The translations under genes were made by a program, and so were the position numbers. From the NCBI GenBank assembly GCA_023400405.1, contig JAEXFD010000012.1, forward strand, positions 1 through 28,841: DNA of 28,841 bases, written 5' to 3'. The notes below the pieces were generated by a model that was not told the DNA's origin, searched no databases, and was given only the letters and a program-made list of their open reading frames with translations. This stretch comes from Pseudomonadota bacterium. GTDB taxonomy: Bacteria > Pseudomonadota > Alphaproteobacteria > Sphingomonadales > Sphingomonadaceae. Of this stretch, positions 22,216-28,841 are shown piece by piece; position 1 is the stretch's first letter, and each line of letters begins with the position of its first letter.

Positions 22216-24888
22216 ATGACCGCCATCGGCAACAACGGCCTCGGCACGCGTGACACGCTCACCGTCGGCACGCAGAGCTATGATTATTTCTCGCTGCCCA
22301 AGGCGGCCAAGAAGCTCGGCGACATCAGCCGCCTGCCCTTCTCGATGAAGGTGCTGCTCGAGAACATGCTGCGCTTCGAGGACGGCGTCACCGTCACTCA
22401 GGCCGATGCCCAGGCGATCGTCGATTGGCAGAAGGATGCCCGCTCGAACCGCGAGATCCAGTATCGCCCCGCGCGCGTGCTGATGCAGGATTTCACCGGC
22501 GTTCCCTGCGTGGTCGATCTGGCGGCGATGCGCGATGCGATCACCAAGCTCGGCGGCGATGCGCAGAAGATCAATCCGCAGGTCCCCGTCCACCTCGTCA
22601 TCGATCACTCGGTGATGGTCGACGAATTCGGCACGCCCAAGGCGTTCGAGGACAACGTCGCGCTCGAATATGAGCGCAATGCGGAGCGCTACGAATTCCT
22701 CAAATGGGGCTCGAAGGCGCTCGACAATTTCTCGGTGGTACCGCCGGGCACCGGCATCTGCCACCAGGTCAATCTCGAATATATCGCCCAGTCGGTCTGG
22801 TCGTCGAAGACCGCAGACGGTTCGGCGACGATCGCCTATCCCGATACGCTGGTCGGCACCGACAGCCACACCACCATGGTCAATGGGTTGGGCGTGCTCG
22901 GCTGGGGCGTCGGCGGGATCGAGGCGGAGGCGGCGATGCTCGGCCAGCCGGTCTCGATGCTGATCCCCGAAGTCGTCGGCTTCAAGCTCACCGGCAAGCT
23001 CGGTGAGGGCATCACCGCCACCGACCTCGTGCTCACCGTCACGCAGATGCTGCGCGCCAAGGGCGTCGTCGGCCGCTTCGTCGAATTCTACGGCCCGGGC
23101 CTCCACGCGATGACGCTGGCGGACCGCGCGACGATCGCCAACATGGCGCCCGAATATGGCGCGACCTGCGGCTTCTTCCCGATCGACGACAAGACGCTCG
23201 ATTACATGCGGCTCACCGGCCGCCCCGACGAGACCGTCGCGCTGGTCGAGGCCTATGCCAAGGCGCAGGGCATGTGGCACGATGCCGATGGCGCCGAGCC
23301 GATCTTCACCGATACGCTCGAGCTCGACATGGGCAGCGTGCGCCCGTCGCTCGCCGGCCCGAAGCGCCCGCAGGACCGGGTGAGCCTCGACAGCGTCGAT
23401 GAAGTGTTCAACGCCGATCTGCTCAAGGTCTATCACAAGGATCACGCCGCGCGCGTGCCCGTCGAGGGCAAGGACCACGATATCGGCGACGGCGACGTGG
23501 TGATCGCGGCGATCACCTCGTGCACCAACACTTCGAACCCGTCGGTGCTGATCGCCGCGGGCCTCGTCGCCCGCAAGGCGCGCGAGAAGGGCCTGACGCG
23601 CAAGCCCTGGGTCAAGACCTCGCTCGCGCCGGGAAGCCAAGTCGTCACCGATTATCTCAACAAGGCCGGGCTTTCGGAGGATCTCGACGCGATCGGGTTC
23701 AACCTGGTCGGCTATGGCTGCACCACCTGCATCGGCAATTCGGGGCCGCTGGCCGAGCCGATCTCGGCAGCGATCAACGGGGGCGACATCGTCGCCGCCT
23801 CGGTGCTGTCGGGCAATCGCAACTTCGAGGGCCGCGTCTCGCCGGACGTGCGCGCCAATTTCCTCGCCTCGCCGCCGCTCGTCGTCGCCTATGCGCTCAA
23901 GGGCACGGTGACCGAGGACATGTACGAGACGCCGATCGGCGAAGGCACCGACGGGCCGGTGTTCCTCAAGGACATCTGGCCTTCGAACGAAGAGGTCCAG
24001 GGGCTGATCAACTCGGCGATCGACGATCGCATGTTCCGCTCGCGCTATGCCAATGTCTATCAGGGCGACGATCACTGGCGGCAGATCAATGTCGAGGGGT
24101 CGGACACCTATCGCTGGCGCGCGGGGTCGACCTATATCCACAACCCGCCCTATTTCGAGGGCATGTCGATGACGCCGGCGCCGGTGACGGACATCGTCGA
24201 GGCCAAGCCGCTCGCGATCCTCGGCGATTCGATCACCACCGATCACATCTCGCCGGCGGGCTCGATCAAGGCGGACAGCCCGGCGGGCACCTTCCTCCAG
24301 GAGCACCAGGTCAGCCGCAAGGACTTCAATTCCTATGGCGCGCGCCGCGGCAATGACGAAGTGATGGTCCGCGGCACCTTCGCGAACATCCGCATCAAGA
24401 ACGAGATGGTTCCGGGGGTCGAAGGCGGCATGACCCGCTATGGCGGCCAGGTCATGCCCATCTACGACGCCGCGATGCGCCATAAAAGCGATGGAACTCA
24501 ACTAGTTATCATCGCCGGCAAGGAATACGGCACCGGCTCCTCGCGCGACTGGGCAGCCAAGGGCACCAATCTCCTCGGCGTCCGCGCCGTCATCACCGAG
24601 AGCTTCGAGCGAATCCATCGCTCCAACCTCGTCGGCATGGGCATTCTCCCCCTCCAGTTCGCCGAGGGCGTGACCCGCGAGACCCTGAAGCTCAAGGGCA
24701 GCGACACCTTCACGATCAGGAACGTCGCCGGCCTGCGCCCGCGTCAAGAGGTCGAGGTCGAACTCACGAGGGAAGATGGCACCAAGCAGACCTTCTTGAC
24801 TCGCTGCCGCATCGATACCGTCAACGAGCTGGAATACTTCCTCAACGGCGGAATCCTGCACTACGTGCTGCGCAAGCTCGCCGCCTGA
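22216..24888 (+). CDS. acnA: Aconitate hydratase A
   Basis: 890 aa cytoplasmic TCA-cycle enzyme that interconverts citrate and isocitrate with a 4Fe-4S cluster. Cluster cysteines are visible in ITSCTNTSNPSV and GYGCTTCIGNSG. Other family blocks are present: VLLENMLRFEDGVTV near the start, TDSHTTMVNGLGVLGWGVGG, TTDHISPAGSIK, and the swivelling-domain GKEYGTGSSRDWAAKG. The length equals typical AcnA/IRP1 proteins. The ATG at 22216 (MTAIGNNGLGTRDTL) has AAAGGA about 12 bases upstream. It is convergent with the FKBP gene and shares a strong hairpin with it. The AcnA form is often induced by stress and iron limitation. Confidence 0.97.
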   Translation: MTAIGNNGLGTRDTLTVGTQSYDYFSLPKAAKKLGDISRLPFSMKVLLENMLRFEDGVTVTQADAQAIVDWQKDARSNREIQYRPARVLMQDFTGVPCVVDLAAMRDAITKLGGDAQKINPQVPVHLVIDHSVMVDEFGTPKAFEDNVALEYERNAERYEFLKWGSKALDNFSVVPPGTGICHQVNLEYIAQSVWSSKTADGSATIAYPDTLVGTDSHTTMVNGLGVLGWGVGGIEAEAAMLGQPVSMLIPEVVGFKLTGKLGEGITATDLVLTVTQMLRAKGVVGRFVEFYGPGLHAMTLADRATIANMAPEYGATCGFFPIDDKTLDYMRLTGRPDETVALVEAYAKAQGMWHDADGAEPIFTDTLELDMGSVRPSLAGPKRPQDRVSLDSVDEVFNADLLKVYHKDHAARVPVEGKDHDIGDGDVVIAAITSCTNTSNPSVLIAAGLVARKAREKGLTRKPWVKTSLAPGSQVVTDYLNKAGLSEDLDAIGFNLVGYGCTTCIGNSGPLAEPISAAINGGDIVAASVLSGNRNFEGRVSPDVRANFLASPPLVVAYALKGTVTEDMYETPIGEGTDGPVFLKDIWPSNEEVQGLINSAIDDRMFRSRYANVYQGDDHWRQINVEGSDTYRWRAGSTYIHNPPYFEGMSMTPAPVTDIVEAKPLAILGDSITTDHISPAGSIKADSPAGTFLQEHQVSRKDFNSYGARRGNDEVMVRGTFANIRIKNEMVPGVEGGMTRYGGQVMPIYDAAMRHKSDGTQLVIIAGKEYGTGSSRDWAAKGTNLLGVRAVITESFERIHRSNLVGMGILPLQFAEGVTRETLKLKGSDTFTIRNVAGLRPRQEVEVELTREDGTKQTFLTRCRIDTVNELEYFLNGGILHYVLRKLAA

Positions 24889-24895
24889 TCCCGGA

Positions 24896-24926
24896 GCGCG
24901 CCGGGGCGATCACCGTCCCGGCGCGC
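24896..24926. terminator. Bidirectional hairpin between acnA and the FKBP gene
   Basis: GCGCGCCGGG (24896-24905) and CCCGGCGCGC (24917-24926) form a perfect 10-bp stem with an 11-base loop, between stops at 24888 and 24938. It lacks a T run but the convergent position fits a shared terminator. Confidence 0.65.
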
Positions 24927-24937
24927 CAGACCGCGGA

Positions 24938-25447
24938 CTAACCGCGCGGAATGCCGACCAATTCGATCTTGAAGAGCAGCGTCGCGCCGCCCGGGATCGG
25001 CCCGGCGCCTTCCGCACCATAGCCGAGCTCGGCCGGTACCGCGATTTCGATCGTGTCGCCCACGCCGGCAAGCGGCAGCGCAATCTGCCAGGCGCGGATC
25101 AGCCGCCCGAGCGGGAAGGTCGCGGGCGGCCCGCCATAGGAGCTGTCGAACTCGGTCCCGTCGGCAAGCTGCCCGACATATTGGATGGTCACCTGATCCG
25201 CGACCGTCGGGTGCTGGCCCGCTCCATCCCCCTTGATGCGGCGAAAGCGCAATCCGCCCTCGAGCACCTGCCATCCCTGCGCGCCGCTGCGCTGCGCCAG
25301 CGCAAGCTGCTGCTGGTTCACCCAGGCGGCGTCCTGGCTGCGGTCGGGCGCGCGATCCTGGCTGCGCGCAGGCTGCAGACTATGCGCGGCGATCACCGCA
25401 AGGACGAGAACGGTCAACGGCACCATGATCCACACCAGCCTTTTCAT
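24938..25447 (-). CDS. FKBP-type peptidyl-prolyl isomerase, membrane-anchored
   Basis: 169 aa. An N-terminal membrane segment or signal (MKRLVWIMVPLTVLVLAVIA) leads through a Gln/Arg-rich linker to an FKBP domain (about 65-169) with VTIQYVGQLADGTEFDSSYG, the proline-binding ALPLAGVGDTIEIAVPAELG, YGAEGAGPIPGGATLLFKIE. It would fold proteins in the periplasm by turning Xaa-Pro bonds. The ATG (25445-25447) overlaps the stop of the MTA phosphorylase gene as ATGA, so it is translated in coupling with it. GC content and length are normal for the family. Confidence 0.93.
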   Translation of the reverse strand: MKRLVWIMVPLTVLVLAVIAAHSLQPARSQDRAPDRSQDAAWVNQQQLALAQRSGAQGWQVLEGGLRFRRIKGDGAGQHPTVADQVTIQYVGQLADGTEFDSSYGGPPATFPLGRLIRAWQIALPLAGVGDTIEIAVPAELGYGAEGAGPIPGGATLLFKIELVGIPRG

Positions 25448-26313
25448 CGAGAGAGCGCTCGCCCCGCCACCGCATCGAGCTTGGCGAGCAATTTGGGATC
25501 GCGCCCGGCCGGAGCCGTGATCAGCGCATAGTCGAGGCAGGTGTCGATCGGCGAAGGCGCGCGCTCTTCGGGCAGGTTGCGCAGCAGATGCATCACCATC
25601 GCGCGCGCCTTTTCGGCGTTGGTGCCGAGCTGGGCGATCACCGTGGCGACGTCCACCGCCTCCTCGCCCTCGCGCCAGCAATCATAGTCCGTGACCATGC
25701 CGACCAGCGCATAAGGCAGCTCCGCCTCGCGCGCGAGCTTGGCCTCCGGCATCCCGGTCATGCCGATGATGTGACAGCCCCAGCTGCGATAGAGATGGCT
25801 CTCCGCGCGGGTCGAGAATTGCGGCCCCTCCATCGCCAGATAGGTGCCGGTGTCATGCGTCACCGCCCCCGCCGCGCGCGCCGCCTCGGCCGCAAGCCCG
25901 GAAAGCCGCGGGCAGACCGGATCGGCCATCGAGACATGCGCGACCAGCCCTTCGCCGAAGAAGCTCGACGGGCGCCCCTTGGTCCGATCGATGAACTGGT
26001 CGGCAATGGTGAAGGTGCCCGGCGCGCGCTCCTCGGCAAGGCTGCCGACAGAAGACACCGCCAGCACGTCGGTCACGCCGAGCCGCTTGAGCACGTCGAT
26101 ATTGGCGCGGACGTTGAGGTCAGACGGGCTGATCCGATGCCCGCGACCGTGCCGCGGCAGGAACACCACCTTCACATGGCCGACACGCCCGACGAAGCAA
26201 TCGTCCGAAGGCCGCCCCCAGGGGCTGTCGCACTGGACCCAATCGCCGTCTTCGATGCCGTCGACATCGTACAGGCCCGAGCCCCCGATGATTCCGATCG
26301 TCCAGCCAGCCAT
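25444..26313 (-). CDS. mtnP: S-methyl-5'-thioadenosine phosphorylase
   Basis: 289 aa cytoplasmic enzyme that splits methylthioadenosine into adenine and methylthioribose-1-phosphate in methionine salvage. Family blocks are clear: IGIIGGSGLYDVDG at the start, FLPRHGRGHRISPSDLNVRA (phosphate and ribose site), AVSSVGSLAEERAPGTFTI, AMEGPQFSTRAES and IGMTGMPEAKLAREAELPYA, then VTDYDCW. I chose the ATG at 26313 because AAGGGG lies 8 bases upstream and MAGWTIGIIGGSG is the usual opening. The gene begins 4 bases after the permease stop and overlaps the FKBP start, so it is the middle of an operon. Confidence 0.95.
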   Translation of the reverse strand: MAGWTIGIIGGSGLYDVDGIEDGDWVQCDSPWGRPSDDCFVGRVGHVKVVFLPRHGRGHRISPSDLNVRANIDVLKRLGVTDVLAVSSVGSLAEERAPGTFTIADQFIDRTKGRPSSFFGEGLVAHVSMADPVCPRLSGLAAEAARAAGAVTHDTGTYLAMEGPQFSTRAESHLYRSWGCHIIGMTGMPEAKLAREAELPYALVGMVTDYDCWREGEEAVDVATVIAQLGTNAEKARAMVMHLLRNLPEERAPSPIDTCLDYALITAPAGRDPKLLAKLDAVAGRALSR

Positions 26314-26317
26314 GCGT

Positions 26318-27733
26318 TCAACCCCTTGCCGCGTTGTGTCGCGCATAGGCGAAGTAGACGATCAGACCCAGCATGTTCCAGATGGCGAACGCTGCCTGAG
26401 TCTGGTGCGGCAGGCTGACGAACAGGTACAGGCAGCCGAAGATCGCGCCGAGCCCAACCAGCCAGGCCGCCGGCGCGCGGAATGGCCGCGGGGCATCCGG
26501 CGCGCGCCGGCGCAGCACGAGCAGGCACAGACCGACCGCGGCAAAGGCGGTGAGCGTCCCGGCGTTCGCCAACGCGGCGATCGAATCGATCGGGAAGAAA
26601 GCGGCGAAGAAGCTCACCACCGCCGCCGTGAACATCGTGATCCGCACCGGCGTGCCGCGCGGCGAGACCTTGGCCAATCCCTGCGGCAGCATGCGATCCC
26701 GCGCCATCACCAGGAAGATCCGGCTCTGCCCGAACAGGAAGCCGAGGATCACCGTCGGCAGCGCGACGATCGCGCTCGCCGCGAGGAAGGTCGCGACACC
26801 GGGCTGACCGATCTGGCGCAGGATCAGTGCCAGCGGCTCGGGGCTATCCGCGAAGCGGGTATAATGCAGCGCGCCCACGGCAGCGACGGCGACGACCATA
26901 TAGATGATCACGCAGGCGATCATCGACCCGACGATGCCGATCGCCAGGTCGCGGCCCGGATTCTTGGCCTCCTCCGCCGCGGTGGAGATCGCGTCGAAGC
27001 CGTAAAAGGCAAAGAAAATGATCGCCGACGCGGCCATCACCCCGCGCTCGACGCCGCCTTCGGTCAGATGCTTGGCAAAGCCGAACGGCGCGAAGGGGTG
27101 GAGGTTGGCGGCATTGAAATAAGGGAGTGCGACCGCGACGAAGACGGCGAGCGCAATGAGCTTGATGACGACGAGGATCGCATCGAGCGTCGCGCTCTCG
27201 CGCGTGCCGATGCAAAGCAGGCCCGCAACCAGCCAGACCACGAACAGCGCGGGCACGTTCGCGCCCCAATACGCGACCCGCCAACCGAGCATTTGCGGCC
27301 CATGGGTGAGCTCAGGCGGCACGCCGATGCCGAGCAGATAGGGCGTCGCATAACCCGACCAGCCGACGGCCACCGTGGCGACCACCAGCGTATACTCGGC
27401 GAGCAGGCTCCAACCGACCACCCAGGCAACGATCTCGCCCAGCGTTGCATAGCTATAGGTATAGGCGCTGCCCGAGGCCGGGATCATCGTCGCGAGCTCG
27501 GCATAGGCGAGCGCGGCACAGGCGCAGATCGCGCCGGCGACGACGAAGGAAAGGATCACCGCGGGTCCAGCCCGGTCGGCGCCGACCCCGATCAGCGTCA
27601 GGATCCCGGTGCCGACAATGGCCCCCACCCCCAGCGCGACCAGATGCGGCCAGGAGAGCGTGCGCGCCAGCCGATGTTCGGCCGGCCGTTCGGCCTCTGG
27701 CACGATCGCTTTCAATCGAAACAGGCTCGCCAT
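26318..27733 (-). CDS. APC-family amino-acid permease
   Basis: 471 aa inner-membrane transporter with about twelve segments. VALGVGAIVGTGILTLIGVG is the substrate-binding GxGxG of helix 1 typical of cationic amino-acid transporters (CAT type). Helix 6 carries FFAFYGFDAISTAAEEAKNP, the consensus of that subfamily, and LGFLFGQSRIFLVMARDRML is the helix 8/loop signature. The substrate is unknown. A GGGAGGGAG site precedes the ATG at 27733. It lies 30 bases after the glutamine cyclotransferase stop and 4 bases before the mtnP start, so these genes are probably one transcript. Confidence 0.92.
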   Translation of the reverse strand: MASLFRLKAIVPEAERPAEHRLARTLSWPHLVALGVGAIVGTGILTLIGVGADRAGPAVILSFVVAGAICACAALAYAELATMIPASGSAYTYSYATLGEIVAWVVGWSLLAEYTLVVATVAVGWSGYATPYLLGIGVPPELTHGPQMLGWRVAYWGANVPALFVVWLVAGLLCIGTRESATLDAILVVIKLIALAVFVAVALPYFNAANLHPFAPFGFAKHLTEGGVERGVMAASAIIFFAFYGFDAISTAAEEAKNPGRDLAIGIVGSMIACVIIYMVVAVAAVGALHYTRFADSPEPLALILRQIGQPGVATFLAASAIVALPTVILGFLFGQSRIFLVMARDRMLPQGLAKVSPRGTPVRITMFTAAVVSFFAAFFPIDSIAALANAGTLTAFAAVGLCLLVLRRRAPDAPRPFRAPAAWLVGLGAIFGCLYLFVSLPHQTQAAFAIWNMLGLIVYFAYARHNAARG

Positions 27734-27763
27734 TGCTCCCTCCCGATTCGCCCCTCGCAGGCG

Positions 27764-28579
27764 TTACTTGCCGCAGACGGTGAGCTTCGCCCCTTCCTGA
27801 TTGTCATTGACGGCGGCGCCCTGCTTGATCTCGTAGAGCTGCGGCCAGCGCTTGCCCACCGCGAACACGCGCTTGCCCGCCGCGTCATAGGCAATGCCGT
27901 TGGGGACGTCGTCGACGTCGCGGTTCTTGGGGCCGAGCGCGCTCACGTCGAGAAAGCTCTTCACTTGGCCGCTCGCCGGATCGATCCGAGCAATCAGGTT
28001 AGTCTGCCAGATGTTCGCCCAGATCTCGCCCTCGACATACTCGAGCTCATTGAGCTTCTGGACGGGGCAGCCATTGGCTGTCACCCGCAAGGTCGAGGCC
28101 ACCTGCATCGTCTTGGGATCGAGGAAGCGGAGCACCGGCGTGCCGTCCGAAAGGATGATGTGCTTGTCGTCATGCGTCATCCCCCAGCCCTCGCCGGTAT
28201 AGCTGAAGGTGTCGCCGAGCGCGAAATCCTTGAGATTATAGGTAAAGCCGGTCTTGTCCTGCCAAGTGACCTGATAGAGCTTGTCGCCCCAGGCGACGAT
28301 CCCCTCGCCGAAATAGGGCGCCGGCAGTTCCACCTGCTGTAGCACTTCGCCGGTTTCAGGCTTGACCTTGCGCACGAACGAACTGCCAACTTCGCCGGTG
28401 CCCTCGTAGAGCATGCCGTCCTGGTAGAACAGACCCTCGGTGAAGGCAGTCGGATCGTGCGGATGCGTCGCGACGACGCTGGCCGCATAGACCGGTACCC
28501 CGTTTGAGCGGAGGAAGAAATACCAGACGCCGGCGCCGATCACGGCGAGGGCGAGGATCGCGAGGAGGATGCGCTTCAT
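27764..28579 (-). CDS. Glutaminyl-peptide cyclotransferase (glutamine cyclotransferase)
   Basis: 271 aa. A signal or membrane anchor (MKRILLAILALAVIGAGVWY) precedes a five-bladed propeller-like enzyme of the plant/bacterial QC type, which makes pyroglutamate from N-terminal glutamine. Typical blocks are HDPTAFTEGLFYQDGMLYEG, YQVTWQDKTGFTYNL, GEGWGMTHDDKHIILSDGTP, LNELEYVEGEIWANIWQTNL and DDVPNGIAYDAAGKRVFAVG. The ATG at 28579 gives the full signal; no good ribosome site is seen. It starts the probable minus-strand operon leading to permease, mtnP and FKBP. The tRNA lies upstream and ends at its own terminator. Confidence 0.92.
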   Translation of the reverse strand: MKRILLAILALAVIGAGVWYFFLRSNGVPVYAASVVATHPHDPTAFTEGLFYQDGMLYEGTGEVGSSFVRKVKPETGEVLQQVELPAPYFGEGIVAWGDKLYQVTWQDKTGFTYNLKDFALGDTFSYTGEGWGMTHDDKHIILSDGTPVLRFLDPKTMQVASTLRVTANGCPVQKLNELEYVEGEIWANIWQTNLIARIDPASGQVKSFLDVSALGPKNRDVDDVPNGIAYDAAGKRVFAVGKRWPQLYEIKQGAAVNDNQEGAKLTVCGK

Positions 28580-28639
28580 CGCGGCGGAGAAAGCCGCGCC
28601 TCGGCTGCGCTGTCAAACCCTCGATGTCGTCTGGGCACG

Positions 28640-28672
28640 AAAAAACCCGTCAATCCGGATGGACTGACGGGT
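28640..28672 (-). terminator. Terminator of the initiator tRNA gene
   Basis: On the minus strand ACCCGTCA (28665-28672) pairs with TGACGGGT (28645-28652), followed by a T run (28640-28645). The 12-base loop holds an ATCCGGAT palindrome. It stands 16 bases past the tRNA 3' end. Confidence 0.92.
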
Positions 28673-28687
28673 GTGTGTTGTGGTGGT

Positions 28688-28764
<77 letters not shown>

Positions 28765-28789
28765 CCACCAAAGCGTTGATATCAGGGAT

Positions 28790-28808
28790 CGGAAGGCGAA
28801 GCCTTCCG
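28790..28808. repeat. Small perfect hairpin upstream of the tRNA
   Basis: CGGAAGGC (28790-28797) and GCCTTCCG (28801-28808) pair with loop GAA. A second short stem, GCGCC-TTATT-GGCGC, closes the window at 28827-28841. Either may be the end of a gene beyond the right edge. Confidence 0.5.
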
Positions 28809-28841
28809 CAAGGCCGACTGGCCGCCGCGCCTTATTGGCGC

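Noticed and set aside
22147..24501. A 784-codon frame antisense to aconitase
   Set aside because: Composition typical of an antisense shadow (His/Asp/Arg-rich); acnA is certain.
25844..28342. An 832-codon frame opposite mtnP and the permease
   Set aside because: Same reason: shadow of strong genes on the minus strand.

Overview
The window looks like chromosome from a high-GC alphaproteobacterium, most probably a member of the Sphingomonadaceae (Sphingomonas or a close relative). Three things suggest this: strong G/C preference at third codon positions in almost every gene, dispersed repeats of the kind common in sphingomonads (the GTTCGCCCTGAGC.TGTCGAAGG type and a GC-rich palindrome family), and an initiator tRNA whose anticodon stem has the A29-U41 pair known from some alphaproteobacteria. 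No rRNA, CRISPR array or intact prophage is visible.

Layout. 1-3600: a small membrane protein, a Tat-exported class D beta-lactamase divergent from an AmpR-type LysR regulator with a candidate operator between them, then a VWA-domain lipoprotein. 3668-6645: a defence-like pair, a fused nuclease-adenine methyltransferase (type IIG-like) coupled by a 4-base overlap to a small HEPN-like protein. 6789-10256: housekeeping genes (CDF metal exporter, BI-1/YccA membrane protein, ThpR RNA phosphodiesterase, low-molecular-weight tyrosine phosphatase). 10492-12807: an aerolysin-like pore-forming protein, a small exported protein and a multi-spanning membrane protein. 12808-13905: repeats, an orphan membrane-anchored protein and a collapsed IS5-family transposase. 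13918-19284, all on the minus strand: a small Cys-containing secreted peptide, Cu/Zn superoxide dismutase, a lysozyme-like exported protein, a CDP-alcohol phosphatidyltransferase, an OmpA-family protein, a two-repeat terminase-small-subunit-like protein and an Excalibur-domain protein. 19625-21797: a low-GC two-gene island with a ParB-like protein and a HEPN protein overlapping by 8 bases, the best candidate here for an undescribed defence or toxin system. 22216-28764: aconitase A, then a minus-strand run of FKBP isomerase, MTA phosphorylase, amino-acid permease and glutamine cyclotransferase, and finally initiator tRNA-fMet.

The genes fall into a conserved chromosomal backbone interrupted by accessory pieces. 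The accessory pieces are the R-M/HEPN pair, the ParB/HEPN island, the aerolysin-like gene and the repeat/IS remnant zone. A palindromic repeat family (copies at about 1-97, 9640-9775, 12806-12948 and a short form at 13871-13905) sits directly against gene ends and supplies or borders several stop codons. All functions come from reading motifs in the sequence; no database search was possible.
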